A stretch of DNA of 64,000 bases from Halobacillus yeomjeoni (GCF_020171525.1 NZ_JAIVAI010000001.1:1054001-1118000), one strand, 5' to 3'; counted from the stretch's first letter, positions 17,061 to 25,386 are shown. The notes: generated from the sequence alone by a model not told the origin. Translations and numbers: made by a program.

Positions 17061-17097
17061 CGCCCCTTACTTGAAGACTCTGTCTTGAGATACTTTC
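17061..17097. repeat. Palindromic element, right arm
   Basis: CGCCCCTTACTTGAAGACTC then TGTCTTGAGATAC fits the right-arm consensus GCCCC...AAGACTC...GAGATA. It lies 14 bases 3' of the stop of the gene at 17111-17620. Confidence 0.65.
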
Positions 17098-17110
17098 TTC
17101 TATACTCTCC

Positions 17111-17620
17111 TCACTTAGTCCATAAATAATGTACAAACGACAACTTTTCACCATTCATTATAAAATCATCATCACTTTGCCCTAACTTTTGAAAGTCATT
17201 TTTCTCCAGGACTTTTTGTGAAGCAAGGTTATTATTTGTTGTCTTGGCAAAAATTTTGGTGAAACCATCTTTACTTAAATTATCAATTAATATATGAAGA
17301 GCTTTGCAGGCTACCCCCTGACCCGTATGCTTTTCACCTACTCTATAACCTATGTGACCTGATTTTTGGGATCTGTCTATGTCTATTAAGTTAACCCTCC
17401 CTAAAACCTCGCCATTCGTTTCCCTTATCAAGTAAAAGTAAGATAACCCTTTACTCTGTTCATTTAATAATTGTTCGTGGCGCAAGATGAAATTATCAAA
17501 GTAATAGTAATCATCACCCCGACTTGGTACCATTCTTTCAAAATAGGCTCTATTTTCTTTTTCAAAGTCGATCACTGCTCTCGCATCTTCAAATCTTAAT
17601 TTCTCAACTGTAATATTCAT
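17111..17620 (-). CDS. GNAT acetyltransferase, RimJ/RimL type
   Basis: A 169-residue Acetyltransf_3-type protein with HTGQGVACKALHILIDNL at about residues 100-117 and NNLASQKVLEKNDFQKLG near the C-terminus. It is complete, with GGAGG before ATG 17620. Substrate unknown. It is one of several paralogue-like but clearly divergent acetyltransferases of this region. Confidence 0.87.
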   Translation of the reverse strand: MNITVEKLRFEDARAVIDFEKENRAYFERMVPSRGDDYYYFDNFILRHEQLLNEQSKGLSYFYLIRETNGEVLGRVNLIDIDRSQKSGHIGYRVGEKHTGQGVACKALHILIDNLSKDGFTKIFAKTTNNNLASQKVLEKNDFQKLGQSDDDFIMNGEKLSFVHYLWTK

Positions 17621-17640
17621 TTATTCCTCCAATTTTTTAT

Positions 17641-17666
17641 ACCTGCTAACAGACTCTGATATTTGT
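17641..17666. repeat. Shortened palindromic-element arm
   Basis: CCTGCTAACAGACTCTGATA keeps AGACTC and the ATA end of the right arm. It touches the stop codon of the gene at 17667-18095. Confidence 0.4.
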
Positions 17667-18095
17667 TTAGATGATTAATAGATAAATTACAAAAATGGAT
17701 ATGTATATCGCATCAATAACTGCCAGGTACAAGGCAATATTCGATTTTTTCACTTTTGTAAGACTATAATTAAAGATGCTGTCGTATAAACTTACTACAA
17801 ATAAAATGAATGAAATAACAATAACGAGTATGTTCTCTGTAATTAACACAGCAAGTAAATAAATGAACCACCTTCGAAAGAAGTTAAATATCAATACAAT
17901 AATAAGCAAGGACATTGATTTCGGGTCAACTTCCAACTCTTCATCAGACGAGATATCACTTAGTCCTTTTTTTATTTTTTTGAAGTCCCTTAAGTAATCA
18001 AGGTTGATGATCAATACAATTAGAGAGTAAGTAATAATATAGAAATACTCATTCCCTCTGATAATCTCCCACAATGGTAACCGCCTCTCTTTCAA
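17667..18095 (-). CDS. Membrane protein, 142 aa
   Basis: Four hydrophobic segments can be drawn: YFYIITYSLIVLIINL, SMSLLIIVLIFNFF with YLLAVLITENILVIVISFIL, and ALYLAVIDAIYISIFVIYLL. A charged loop, DFKKIKKGLSDISSDEELEV, follows the first. No family is recognised. Codon use is strongly AT-rich like the rest of the accessory region. Confidence 0.6.
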   Translation of the reverse strand: MKERRLPLWEIIRGNEYFYIITYSLIVLIINLDYLRDFKKIKKGLSDISSDEELEVDPKSMSLLIIVLIFNFFRRWFIYLLAVLITENILVIVISFILFVVSLYDSIFNYSLTKVKKSNIALYLAVIDAIYISIFVIYLLII

Positions 18096-18202
18096 GTTCC
18101 ATTGTAATCCTCCACCAAATTTATTATGACATCATATCGTTATTTTACATAATTTTCAATACATTCCAATAAACTCTCCCTATCTTCTATTCTCAAAAAA
18201 AA

Positions 18203-18268
18203 GAGGACGATTATTCTTATTGAATAATTGCCCCCTTTAGTTTAAGAATTGAATTCAAGATAATTTCT
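18203..18268. repeat. Palindromic element with inner hairpin
   Basis: The inner stem GATTATTC (18209-18216) pairs with GAATAATT (18222-18229), followed by GCCCCC and the decayed right arm TTTAAGAATTGAATTCAAGA-TAATT. It lies 3' of the acetyltransferase remnant at 18363-18660. Confidence 0.55.
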
Positions 18269-18331
18269 CTTTAGTGGAATCTGTCTTTCAATGGCAGTTT
18301 TTGCGTAAGATCCAAAGTATTCCATTACAAA

Positions 18332-18356
18332 AAAAGGACCATTATTAGGTCCTTTT
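18332..18356. terminator. Hairpin terminator
   Basis: AAAAGGACC (18332-18340) pairs with GGTCCTTTT (18348-18356) around a 7-base loop. In the minus direction it lies just after the stop of the acetyltransferase remnant. Confidence 0.75.
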
Positions 18357-18362
18357 GATTAA

Positions 18363-18660
18363 TTAATTGTTTATATATTTAATAACATCCATTTCATTAC
18401 CAAACCTACCTCTATTATCCAAGAACCCTAAGCTAGAATAAAGCTGATGGGCACCTGTATTCATAGGATAATAACCTACAACATTTTTTTGCATTCGGTA
18501 ATTTCTCCATTTCGAAAACCATTAAATTAGTTGCTGCTCGGCCTATACCCATAATTTTTTATCAACCATTATTCTATAAACTCAATAACCATCAAGTTCT
18601 TCTTGAACCGAGGTATACATCATAAGGCGCGTGGCTTTTTTATCATTTCTTAGCACTTTT
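18363..18660 (-). pseudogene. GNAT acetyltransferase remnant
   Basis: Translation of the minus strand gives typical GNAT pieces broken by stops and frameshifts: KATRLMMYTSVQEELDGY, then in another frame GIGRAATNLMVFEMEKLPN (the acetyl-CoA loop), then VVGYYPMNTGAHQLYSSLGF with DNRGRFGNEMDVIKYINN to the stop at 18363. At least two frameshifts and several stops are present, so it is inactive. It keeps its own terminator and palindromic element 3', as the intact units do. Confidence 0.7.
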
Positions 18661-18834
18661 ATAACACTCTGTCTACCATTTGTGGTTAATCAACACTCCT
18701 GCGGCACTTTAAAAATTTAGTTTCAAAACTGGATGTATTACCGAAATTGAAAAGCAAGAATTATAACCACCTAAACTTATAAAGTGGCATACAATGGTGG
18801 GGCGTAGCAGAAGATACATAATGTTTTTGCAAAC

Positions 18835-18870
18835 ATAAAAACCCTCTCATTTCTAAAGATATGAGAGGGA
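18835..18870 (-). terminator. Rho-independent terminator after doxX-like gene
   Basis: Reading the minus strand, CCCTCTCAT pairs with ATGAGAGGG (stem 18842-18850 with 18861-18869), followed by a T run. It lies 7 bases after the stop at 18877. Confidence 0.85.
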
Positions 18871-18876
18871 GAGAGA

Positions 18877-19227
18877 TTAAATTAATCGTCCAATTACTAA
18901 AAACAATGCTAGTGCTAATATGATGATATTCGTTACCACAGACTGCATTTCTTTACTTTTGGCATGATGAAAAGCTGCTAATATCATGATAATCGAAATA
19001 CCGATTCCAGCAAGCGGTGTTAAGATAGGAACAATGTTAAGTAACCAAGGTAAGATTAACCCAACTGCTCCTAAGATTTCAACAATTCCAATAAAAACAA
19101 ACAAATGTTTTTGGGAGCCATCCCCGGTTTTATCAATCTCTTTATTTGCCGAAATGATTTTTTGGCTTCCCACTATTAAAAATAAAAATGATAGAATTAT
19201 CTGTACAATCCATAATGATATATTCAT
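18877..19227 (-). CDS. DoxX-like membrane protein
   Basis: A 116-residue protein with four membrane segments: LWIVQIILSFLFLIVGSQKI, LFVFIGIVEILGAVGLILP, PLAGIGISIIMILAAFHH and VVTNIIILALALFLVIGRL. The GxxKI and IGxxEilGaxgLilP patterns are those of the DoxX family (B. subtilis CatD type). It follows an FMN reductase gene by 26 bases and is divergent from an HxlR regulator. In B. subtilis, HxlR-type YodB and CatR control the DoxX protein CatD and quinone or azo reductases, so a role in quinone or electrophile defence is inferred. Confidence 0.82.
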   Translation of the reverse strand: MNISLWIVQIILSFLFLIVGSQKIISANKEIDKTGDGSQKHLFVFIGIVEILGAVGLILPWLLNIVPILTPLAGIGISIIMILAAFHHAKSKEMQSVVTNIIILALALFLVIGRLI

Positions 19228-19253
19228 GACTACATACACTTCTCCTTTATTTT

Positions 19254-19802
19254 TTATCTCAGGGTTTTTAATGCCCCACTCCAAGATATAACTTGGTCAA
19301 GCATTGCGTTTACGTTATTAAAGTGTAATTCAGCGGGTTTAAATGTAGTGTAATTTTCAAAATCAGTAAATAAGGACAATGTAGGGTGTACTCGAACATC
19401 AGCAATAAGTAATTCACCTAATATCCCTCGAAGGTGTTCAGCTGCACGTGCGCCTCCTGTTGAACCATAACTTACAATACCTGCTGCTTTGTTATTCCAA
19501 GGTTCTCGAGCTAAATCAAGGGCGTTTTTCAGAGCACCTGTAATACTGTGGTTGTATTCTTGAACAATGAAAACGAATCCGTCCAAGCTGTCAATTTTCT
19601 CATTCCATGCAGCGATTCCAGGTTCAGATCCATCAGTTGTTCCTAAAAAGGGAAGATTATAATCAGCAATATCTACAACTTCGTAATTAGCATCTCCACG
19701 TTTTTCCGCAATTTCTTTTACCCATTTTCCAATTTGAGGACTAACTCGCCCCACCCGTGTACTTCCTAAAATAATACCTATGTTGAAACTTCCGTTCGTC
19801 AT
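19254..19802 (-). CDS. NAD(P)H-dependent FMN reductase family oxidoreductase
   Basis: The 182-residue flavodoxin-fold protein begins with IGIILGSTRVGRVSPQIG, the FMN-phosphate loop (GSTRxGR), and contains VFIVQEYNHSITGALKNALD and GIVSYGSTGGARAAEHLR, all conserved in the FMN_red family that reduces FMN, azo dyes or quinones. ATG 19802 is chosen because AGGGGGAAAC precedes it. It is co-directional with the DoxX gene and divergent from hxlR, a stress-module arrangement. Confidence 0.88.
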   Translation of the reverse strand: MTNGSFNIGIILGSTRVGRVSPQIGKWVKEIAEKRGDANYEVVDIADYNLPFLGTTDGSEPGIAAWNEKIDSLDGFVFIVQEYNHSITGALKNALDLAREPWNNKAAGIVSYGSTGGARAAEHLRGILGELLIADVRVHPTLSLFTDFENYTTFKPAELHFNNVNAMLDQVISWSGALKTLR

Positions 19803-19845
19803 TCTTTGTTTCCCCCTAGTGTTGTTGTTTTGCTTTAACCATATA

Positions 19846-19858
19846 GTTATAATATAAC
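19846..19858. promoter_or_regulatory. Candidate HxlR operator between the reductase and hxlR genes
   Basis: GTTATA-A-TATAAC is a 13-base inverted repeat in the 131-base divergent intergenic region. AT-rich short palindromes of this kind are bound by HxlR/YodB proteins. The assignment rests on position. Confidence 0.5.
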
Positions 19859-19933
19859 CAAAGTTTATCTTTGAGAAGTAGGCACTAAAATGTGACATAG
19901 TATAAAAAAAGATACCTAGGGGGAGACCACTAA

Positions 19934-20284
19934 ATGGCTCATGAATGTAAAGTAGAAACAGCATTAGATATACTCGTTGGAAAATGGAAACCTGTCATTC
20001 TTTTTCATATCTTTCAAAAAGAAACGTTACGTTTTGGTGAATTACATCGTTTGGTACCTGATATAACAAAAAAAATGCTTACCACTCAATTAAGAGAATT
20101 AGAATATCATGATATTATCAATCGTAAAGTCTATGCCCAAGTCCCACCAAAGGTTGAATATTCTATAACTGAATACGGAAAAAGCTTAACTCCACTATTG
20201 GAGTCCATGCATCAATGGGGAGTGTCACATATAGAGCACTTAGATGAAATATACGGGGAGGATCAAATGGAAAATAATAAATAA
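19934..20284 (+). CDS. HxlR family winged-helix regulator
   Basis: The 116-residue protein starts MAHECKVETALDILVGKWKP, the HxlR signature, with a single conserved N-terminal Cys (Cys5) that in YodB, CatR and HypR senses quinones or diamide by thiol oxidation. RFGELHRLVPDITKKMLTTQ is the recognition helix and KVEYSITEYGKSLTPLLESM the dimer helix region. It likely represses the divergent reductase-DoxX operon and itself. GGGGGAG lies upstream of ATG 19934. Confidence 0.9.
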   Translation: MAHECKVETALDILVGKWKPVILFHIFQKETLRFGELHRLVPDITKKMLTTQLRELEYHDIINRKVYAQVPPKVEYSITEYGKSLTPLLESMHQWGVSHIEHLDEIYGEDQMENNK

Positions 20285-20450
20285 AACAAGGCTCAGTGCA
20301 GCTCTATATCTACTTTAGTTTGAACAGAATCTTTTACGCTGATTTGTTAATGGGTATCCATTTCATACCTTCCTTTCTTTCAGTTAATTTACTTCAACCC
20401 TTTTTATTCCAAATATTTCAATTTTTTCTTGCAAGAACATCAATATATAT

Positions 20451-20520
20451 AAAAAAGGCTTATCCCATTATTAAGGATAAGCCCCCTTTATTTAAAGACT
20501 CGAAAACGAGTTATATACTA
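20451..20520. repeat. Palindromic element with perfect inner hairpin
   Basis: GGCTTATCC (20457-20465) pairs perfectly with GGATAAGCC (20475-20483); the right arm CCCCTTTATTTAAAGACTCG then AAAACGAGTTATA follows, where CTCG and CGAG also pair. It is one of the best copies and lies in the gap after hxlR. The gap 20285-20654 otherwise holds only the terminator at 20555. Confidence 0.7.
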
Positions 20521-20554
20521 TTAAAGTTTATTAAGAAGCTCATTTAACAAAAAA

Positions 20555-20586
20555 GCAAAACCGCTCTACATCCAGAGCGGTTTTGC
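20555..20586. terminator. Strong bidirectional terminator
   Basis: GCAAAACCGCTCT pairs perfectly with AGAGCGGTTTTGC around a 6-base loop. It serves the minus-strand flavoprotein operon and could stop transcripts from hxlR. Confidence 0.88.
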
Positions 20587-20654
20587 CTTTTATTCTACCT
20601 GAAAGTGCTTTGTCTGCACCACATTCACCCCCCTTCATAGAGGAGCATCATGAG

Positions 20655-21806
20655 TCAGGCAGATGCTGTGATTCGTTCTGCTGCTTTTCTAGCACCTGCT
20701 ATATTCCGGGATACGGGCCCAATCTCCAATTCCGCAAGAGCTCCTGCAACGAAAAGCCCTTGTGACCACTCCAAGTTTGGTTGGACGATTGGAAAACCAC
20801 ACGGCGCACATGGAAGATCGAGTGTATCGATTGCCGGCTTGAGCCATTCTTTCCCGGGCAGTCCGGATTGAGCACCTGTTGCCAAGACGAGGGAGTCGCC
20901 TGTTACGGTTGTATGGTTTCTAATACTGAGCTGGATTCGGTCATCATCAGTCCTACCACGCAGGATGTCTCCTGTGCAGATCTTTAACTTCCCCGCCTTG
21001 ACTTGCCTTAGGAGTTTAACTCGCAGTTCTCTTGTGATAGAGCCTTTATGCCTTGCTTCTTGTATGATGCGACGCCGCTCTATGTAGCAGTTCACTTTCC
21101 GATAACCGTTCAGGAATTTAGGGCCAAGCCACCCGGGATCACTGTCAAAATCGTGAACTCTGAAGGGGTGACGTTTCACTACTGTCACCTGCTCGATCAT
21201 TTCTGAAGCAGCCAGGGTGTTAGCGGTATGAGCCGCTGTCATCCCTCCCCCGACGATGATGACCTCACCTTGTGCCGGAAGGGGTCGGTTGAAATCGAAC
21301 AGATGCGAGACGGAAGGATGGCCTGACAGCTCTTTTGACCATAACGGATCGTGAGGAACATGATTCACACCCATAGCCAGGACAACACGCTCCGCCTCAA
21401 TGGTTTCCCCTGAAACTTCAACTCTCCAGCCTTTGTCTGTTTTGGTTAATCCATTCACCCATCCCTGCTTCCAACAGCCATGAACTCCTGCCTTTTTCAT
21501 TTCATCAAAGGTATGCTGATTGAACATATCCAGACGTGGCCGCGAGTACTTCCCTTTAAAAGGCGTTGTATAATCTTGCGAGCGGGAATACTTCTTTAAA
21601 CTGTATGGGTCCTCTGCCAAGTGATGTACAGACGGAGACCTCAGGTATGACATTCCAGTTTTGTCCGTCAATGTCCGCCAGATATGCATCGGTTGTGGGT
21701 GAGGGTCGATGATGAGCAGTTCTTCTCTACTTACCTTTTTCTCGAGCAGACGGGTGGCTGTACAGCAACCTTGCACGCCACCTCCAATCACCACCCAAGC
21801 ATACAC
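20655..21806 (-). CDS. FAD/NAD(P)-binding oxidoreductase in a Zur-type operon
   Basis: The 383-residue flavoprotein has an N-terminal dinucleotide fold (WVVIGGGVQGCCTATRLLE), a second fold at about residues 185-200 (VIIVGGGMTAAHTANTLAAS) and the C-terminal ATG motif LVLATGAQSG with VAGALAELEIGPVSRNIAGA. It resembles the FAD/NAD(P)-binding group near lysine/ornithine hydroxylases; the substrate is unknown. GTG 21806 is preceded by GAGGAGG at 7-base spacing. It lies 16 bases after rpsN2, whose Zur box implies induction on zinc starvation. Confidence 0.85.
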   Translation of the reverse strand: MYAWVVIGGGVQGCCTATRLLEKKVSREELLIIDPHPQPMHIWRTLTDKTGMSYLRSPSVHHLAEDPYSLKKYSRSQDYTTPFKGKYSRPRLDMFNQHTFDEMKKAGVHGCWKQGWVNGLTKTDKGWRVEVSGETIEAERVVLAMGVNHVPHDPLWSKELSGHPSVSHLFDFNRPLPAQGEVIIVGGGMTAAHTANTLAASEMIEQVTVVKRHPFRVHDFDSDPGWLGPKFLNGYRKVNCYIERRRIIQEARHKGSITRELRVKLLRQVKAGKLKICTGDILRGRTDDDRIQLSIRNHTTVTGDSLVLATGAQSGLPGKEWLKPAIDTLDLPCAPCGFPIVQPNLEWSQGLFVAGALAELEIGPVSRNIAGARKAAERITASA

Positions 21807-21822
21807 GGATTGACCTCCTCTC

Positions 21823-22092
21823 CTACCAGCTGGCTTTCTTCACGCCGGGAACCTGCCCTTTATGAGCATACTCACGAAGAGCGATACGGGACATCTTGAA
21901 CTTTCTCATATACCCCCGCGGTCGTCCTGTCACTTCACATCTTCCCGTCAGACGGGTGGGTGAGGAATCTCGAGGGAGCTTTCTCAAAGCTTCATAGTCC
22001 CCTTTCGCCTTCAGTTCCCTTCTAAGATCAGCATACTTTGCCACCATTTCCTGCCTTTTTTTCTCTTTTACTACTTTTGACTTCTTAGCCAT
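21823..22092 (-). CDS. rpsN: 30S ribosomal protein S14, zinc-independent paralogue
   Basis: The 89-residue S14 starts [20 protein letters not shown] and ends [18 protein letters not shown]. It is the long form that lacks the CxxC...CxxC zinc ribbon of the 61-residue housekeeping S14. In Bacillus this C-minus paralogue (YhzA) replaces the zinc form when zinc is scarce and is repressed by Zur. A Zur box lies 22 bases upstream of the start, supporting the same control here. Confidence 0.93.
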   Translation of the reverse strand: MAKKSKVVKEKKRQEMVAKYADLRRELKAKGDYEALRKLPRDSSPTRLTGRCEVTGRPRGYMRKFKMSRIALREYAHKGQVPGVKKASW

Positions 22093-22113
22093 TTTGAATT
22101 CCCCTTATCTAAT

Positions 22114-22128
22114 TCGTATTGATTACGA
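22114..22128. promoter_or_regulatory. Zur box upstream of rpsN paralogue
   Basis: TCGTATTGATTACGA matches the Bacillus Zur consensus TCGTAATNATTACGA with TCGTA/TACGA arms intact. It lies between the 22168-22530 gene and rpsN2. Confidence 0.85.
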
Positions 22129-22167
22129 TTTAATTTATTCAAAAAATTTTTGAGCCCTTATTGACTC

Positions 22168-22530
22168 CTAACTTGTCGGATGATTTATGCGTGGAAAATC
22201 CACGTAAAACAATTGCTGTCCCTCTTTATTGATCAGATGGGTACAGTCGGTCCAGCTGACCTCATTCACCATGCGTTCTAAGCCATCCGCAATGTGCTCT
22301 TCTATTTTTTTCAAGGATTGCAATAGTTCCAACCATGTCATTCCGAAATGGTCAGCCGCCTTCTGGTAAGTTTGATCCGTTTCCAGAAGCGACATAAATT
22401 CACCCGGAGTTGTGACCTTATCCGCCAGAAGGTCCTCTCTGTCAACGACATACTTATACAACGCACGCTGTTGTTCAGGTAAAGACTGGACAATGCATCT
22501 TGTGATATGTTCAATAAGATATTCACTCAC
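22168..22530 (-). CDS. Unknown protein with its own Zur-type box, 120 aa
   Basis: I do not recognise this family. The 120-residue protein is helical in its first two thirds (YLIEHITRCIVQSLPEQQRA; MTWLELLQSLKKIEEHI) and ends with a beta-like LINKEGQQLFYVDFPRIN. It has no CxxC, DxD or membrane segment, but contains scattered His and Cys. GTG 22530 is preferred because GAGGGG lies 8 bases before it. A near-perfect Zur box lies 25 bases upstream, so expression under zinc limitation is inferred; it may help zinc sparing or uptake. Confidence 0.65.
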   Translation of the reverse strand: MSEYLIEHITRCIVQSLPEQQRALYKYVVDREDLLADKVTTPGEFMSLLETDQTYQKAADHFGMTWLELLQSLKKIEEHIADGLERMVNEVSWTDCTHLINKEGQQLFYVDFPRINHPTS

Positions 22531-22554
22531 CCTGACCACCCCTCAATTCGTAAA

Positions 22555-22569
22555 TCGTAATCATTACAC
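22555..22569. promoter_or_regulatory. Zur box upstream of the unknown 120-aa protein
   Basis: TCGTAATCATTACAC matches TCGTAATNATTACGA at 13 of the 14 defined positions, the only change being C for G at position 14... the final A is also C here, so 12 of 14. It is the first regulatory site of the putative zinc-starvation unit. Confidence 0.8.
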
Positions 22570-22726
22570 TTTGTCGAGTGAAAATTTACTTTACCATCCT
22601 TTCGAATAAAAAGCAACCTACACATTTGCAGACATACCCCCTACCATTGATGGCGGTCACAGGGTAGAGGTTTTCTGTTCCCTCTCGCAAAAAGAGCCAG
22701 AGGTGTTTTAGATCCAAAACCTTTTA

Positions 22727-22759
22727 AACTCTAATACAAGTCTTCAATTAACCTGAAAG
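22727..22759. repeat. Left arm of the palindromic element
   Basis: CAAGTCTTCAATTAACCTG closely matches the left arm CAAGTCTTCAACTAACCTG at 34203-34221, in the same orientation. The inner hairpin and right arm are lost. The rest of the 22570-22991 gap shows no gene. Confidence 0.6.
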
Positions 22760-22991
22760 TACACAAAAAAGCTTTATTATGGGTGTCATTCATGATTATA
22801 ATCCAAAATTTATATATATATGTGACAGAATAATTTTGATAAAATAAACTTATAGAACCCTTAGAGCAATGAGATAGTGAAATGTTAAATAAAACGCAGT
22901 ATTGGTGTAAGACGTTTTTATGAGAATAAACGTTTTCTCTGTTTTTTTAAGCTGTATTATTAATAATACTTCTCTAAAGGGGCGAAAATTA

Positions 22992-23417
22992 ATGTCACAA
23001 AAAATTTTAGTGCCGATTGATGGTTCAGATTTTTCGCTAAGAGCTTTAAATCATGCAATGGAATTAGCAAAAGCAATGGATGCTGAGATTCTTCTTTTAA
23101 ATGTTCAATATAATTACAACACGCTTAATATCAATCGCTTTATAAGCAAAGAACAAGTGCGTAGATACCAGCAAGAAAATGCGAAAGAAGTAATTGATGA
23201 TGCACTAAAAGTCATAGAGAATCAAGATGTAACTGTCCACACAAAAATCAGAATTGGTTCACCAGACTATGAAATTGCTAAAGAAGCAAAAGAATCGAAT
23301 GTATATAGTATTGTAATGGGCTCCCGGGGGTTAGGTGCTTTAAAGAGTAAGATTCTCGGAAGTGTTAGTTTTAATGTCCTGCATGTAGCGTCATGTCCAG
23401 TGACTATGGTTAAATGA
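22992..23417 (+). CDS. Universal stress protein (UspA family)
   Basis: The 141-residue single-domain protein begins MSQKILVPIDGSDFSLRALN and ends with the ATP-binding signature GSRGLGALKSKILGSVSFNV followed by LHVASCPVTMVK (GxxG-x9-GS). USPs are cytoplasmic nucleotide-binding proteins induced by stress. ATG 22992 is preceded by AAAGGGGCG; an upstream in-frame ATG at 22920 lacks a ribosome binding site. It is a single gene. Confidence 0.9.
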   Translation: MSQKILVPIDGSDFSLRALNHAMELAKAMDAEILLLNVQYNYNTLNINRFISKEQVRRYQQENAKEVIDDALKVIENQDVTVHTKIRIGSPDYEIAKEAKESNVYSIVMGSRGLGALKSKILGSVSFNVLHVASCPVTMVK

Positions 23418-23433
23418 GTAAAAAAATTAAAAG

Positions 23434-23580
23434 TCAAGCTCTGCTTCTGAAACTACGATACGAATGATTTCCGTCACCTGTATCTATTTTTGGAGTACCA
23501 GGTATTCCATTATACCCCTTCGTAATCTTCGAAGGCGTCAGCTCTTCAGCAACCTCTGTCCAAAAGCCCCCAACCGGGTA
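23434..23580 (-). pseudogene. Possible gene remnant
   Basis: An open stretch of 48 codons between two stops has no start codon or ribosome binding site but reads like protein: YPVGGFWTEVAEELTPSK, then GIPGTPKIDTGDGNHSYR to the stop. I do not recognise the family. GCCCCC at 23566-23571 may be a trace of the palindromic element. The rest of the gap 23418-23945 holds only the terminator at 23744. Confidence 0.3.
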
Positions 23581-23743
23581 TTACTTTAATCCATTTACAT
23601 TTTCAAATACTTTAGAACGTATAGTGTGCCACCTCCAATGTAAATACAGCGACCACCTATTGATTTCCCAATAAAACCCAGGAAAAACCTCGTCTTCTAC
23701 GGTTTTGACATTAGTAGATGCTTAAATCATCCAGCATGATATA

Positions 23744-23774
23744 AAAACAACCCTCTATAGAGGGTTGTTTTTTG
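23744..23774. terminator. Perfectly palindromic terminator
   Basis: AACAACCCTCTA and TAGAGGGTTGTT (23746-23769) form a perfect stem with flanking A and T runs. It may serve uspA or the minus-strand gene beginning its 3' end at 23946. Confidence 0.75.
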
Positions 23775-23945
23775 GTAAAGGTAATAGTTTTTATTCTTAA
23801 ACTGCACATTGTTCAAAAACGTGAGATCATAGGTATATGGAATCGCTAGCGGCTAACCCCTAATCTTCATTCGCTAAAATAATGCTGTGCACTTTGTTTT
23901 CAATTTAACTAGCACTAAATAATCCAACTTTAAATTGTAATTGAT

Positions 23946-25199
23946 TTAGAATTGGAAATCTCCATCCTTCATTAGCAGGACTTCAGTTCCATCTTCTTTA
24001 ATACCCTCTACTTTCATATCTTCTGTACCAAAGGTTACATTGACTGACAAAAGTGAAGTGTTCAGCCCCGCTGCCTTCATCTCTTCCTCAGAATGGTCAT
24101 TGCCATTTTGAATATTGGAAGGAGATGCATTTCCAATTCCAATTTGACAGGATGTATTTTCATCAAACAATGTATTGTAAAAAAGAGTATCTGTCTGAGC
24201 AAGAGGAGATTTATGAGATACCAAGGCAATTTCACCTAGAAAATGTGATCCTTCGTCTGTTTCGATGAGATTTCGTAATACTTCCTGTCCCTTTGCTGCA
24301 TAATAGTCGGTTATCCGTCCATCTTTAAAGATCAGATAAAATTCATCGATGACACTTCCTCCATAGATAAGAGGTTTCGTACCTATCAATGTACCATTGA
24401 CCTTATTTTTATGAGGAGCAGTAAATATTTCTTCCGTAGGAATGTTCGGAAAGAATGGTATTCCCTCTTTGTCTATAACTCCCCCACCAATATAGAGATG
24501 ATTTTTAGGGAGACCAACTAATAAATCAGTTCCACAGCTATTTGTAAAACGCAGAGCATCAAATTGGCTCTCGTTTAAGATTTTCTTTCGAGACTCAAAG
24601 GATTTATTGTGATTCTCCCAATCTTTAATAGGGTTTTTCCCATCTGCCCGAGTCCCTTTTAAAATTAATTCCCATAGTGATTGTAAAGCCTCTTCTTTAC
24701 TTAGGCCGTGAAATACTTTCGTTGCCCATTCAACGCTCGGGACAGTTAGAAGACACCAACGCACCTCGTGGGATCTAATTTTTGCATGATAATCCTTCAA
24801 TTTGGTACGAGAGGCTTTTTCGAAACGATTTATTCTTTCTGGGGAAACCTCCTTAAAGACATCTATGTTTTCAGAAATAATATGTATGTAAGCAGCACCT
24901 TGATCGTCCCACTCCTCAAAACGTGCAGCCTGCCAATCAGGAAAATGATCGATGACTTTATCTGCTGCATGTAAGTAAAATTCTTTGGTAGACTGTTCAT
25001 CTTTCCAATCTATAAATACATTTGAAGCCCCTGCTTCGTAGGCTACCGATTGGACTAGACGTGCAAACGCAGCATTTTGTATATCACTATGAATAATCAA
25101 TAATTGATTTTTTTGCAGATTGACGCCAGCTCGTACAGCAAGTTCTGCATACTTTTTCAACTGTGCTTCACTTACCAAATCATATATTCCTTTAAGCAT
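23946..25199 (-). CDS. M29 aminopeptidase homologue, probably catalytically impaired
   Basis: The 417-residue protein aligns end to end with thermophilic M29 aminopeptidases (AmpS/AmpT). The two Glu ligand motifs are kept: PTEEIFTAP (Glu256/257) and DEGSHFLGEIALVS (Glu316/323). The three others are changed: the usual C/SHIALG motif reads SCQIGIG (Gln352), and the usual HVDFMIG motif reads SVNVTFG (Ser385, Asn387). Loss of His, His and Asp suggests it does not bind the two-metal centre. It lies 204 bases after an MFS transporter gene on the same strand. It could be a binding protein or have another activity. Confidence 0.8.
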   Translation of the reverse strand: MLKGIYDLVSEAQLKKYAELAVRAGVNLQKNQLLIIHSDIQNAAFARLVQSVAYEAGASNVFIDWKDEQSTKEFYLHAADKVIDHFPDWQAARFEEWDDQGAAYIHIISENIDVFKEVSPERINRFEKASRTKLKDYHAKIRSHEVRWCLLTVPSVEWATKVFHGLSKEEALQSLWELILKGTRADGKNPIKDWENHNKSFESRKKILNESQFDALRFTNSCGTDLLVGLPKNHLYIGGGVIDKEGIPFFPNIPTEEIFTAPHKNKVNGTLIGTKPLIYGGSVIDEFYLIFKDGRITDYYAAKGQEVLRNLIETDEGSHFLGEIALVSHKSPLAQTDTLFYNTLFDENTSCQIGIGNASPSNIQNGNDHSEEEMKAAGLNTSLLSVNVTFGTEDMKVEGIKEDGTEVLLMKDGDFQF

Positions 25200-25386
25200 T
25201 TTATCCCTCCTGTGATGTTATTGTATAATTTTATTGCAGAAACCTGATCTACTTTTACTAACCGGCATCGATAGTACCACAAGTTATAACAAGAGTGGAG
25301 CTATCGCCAATGCTTCTGTGAGACTTGATTTGAAGAGCATTTATCATAACGAAGCACATTTCTCAGATGTTCTAACATTGATAAAC

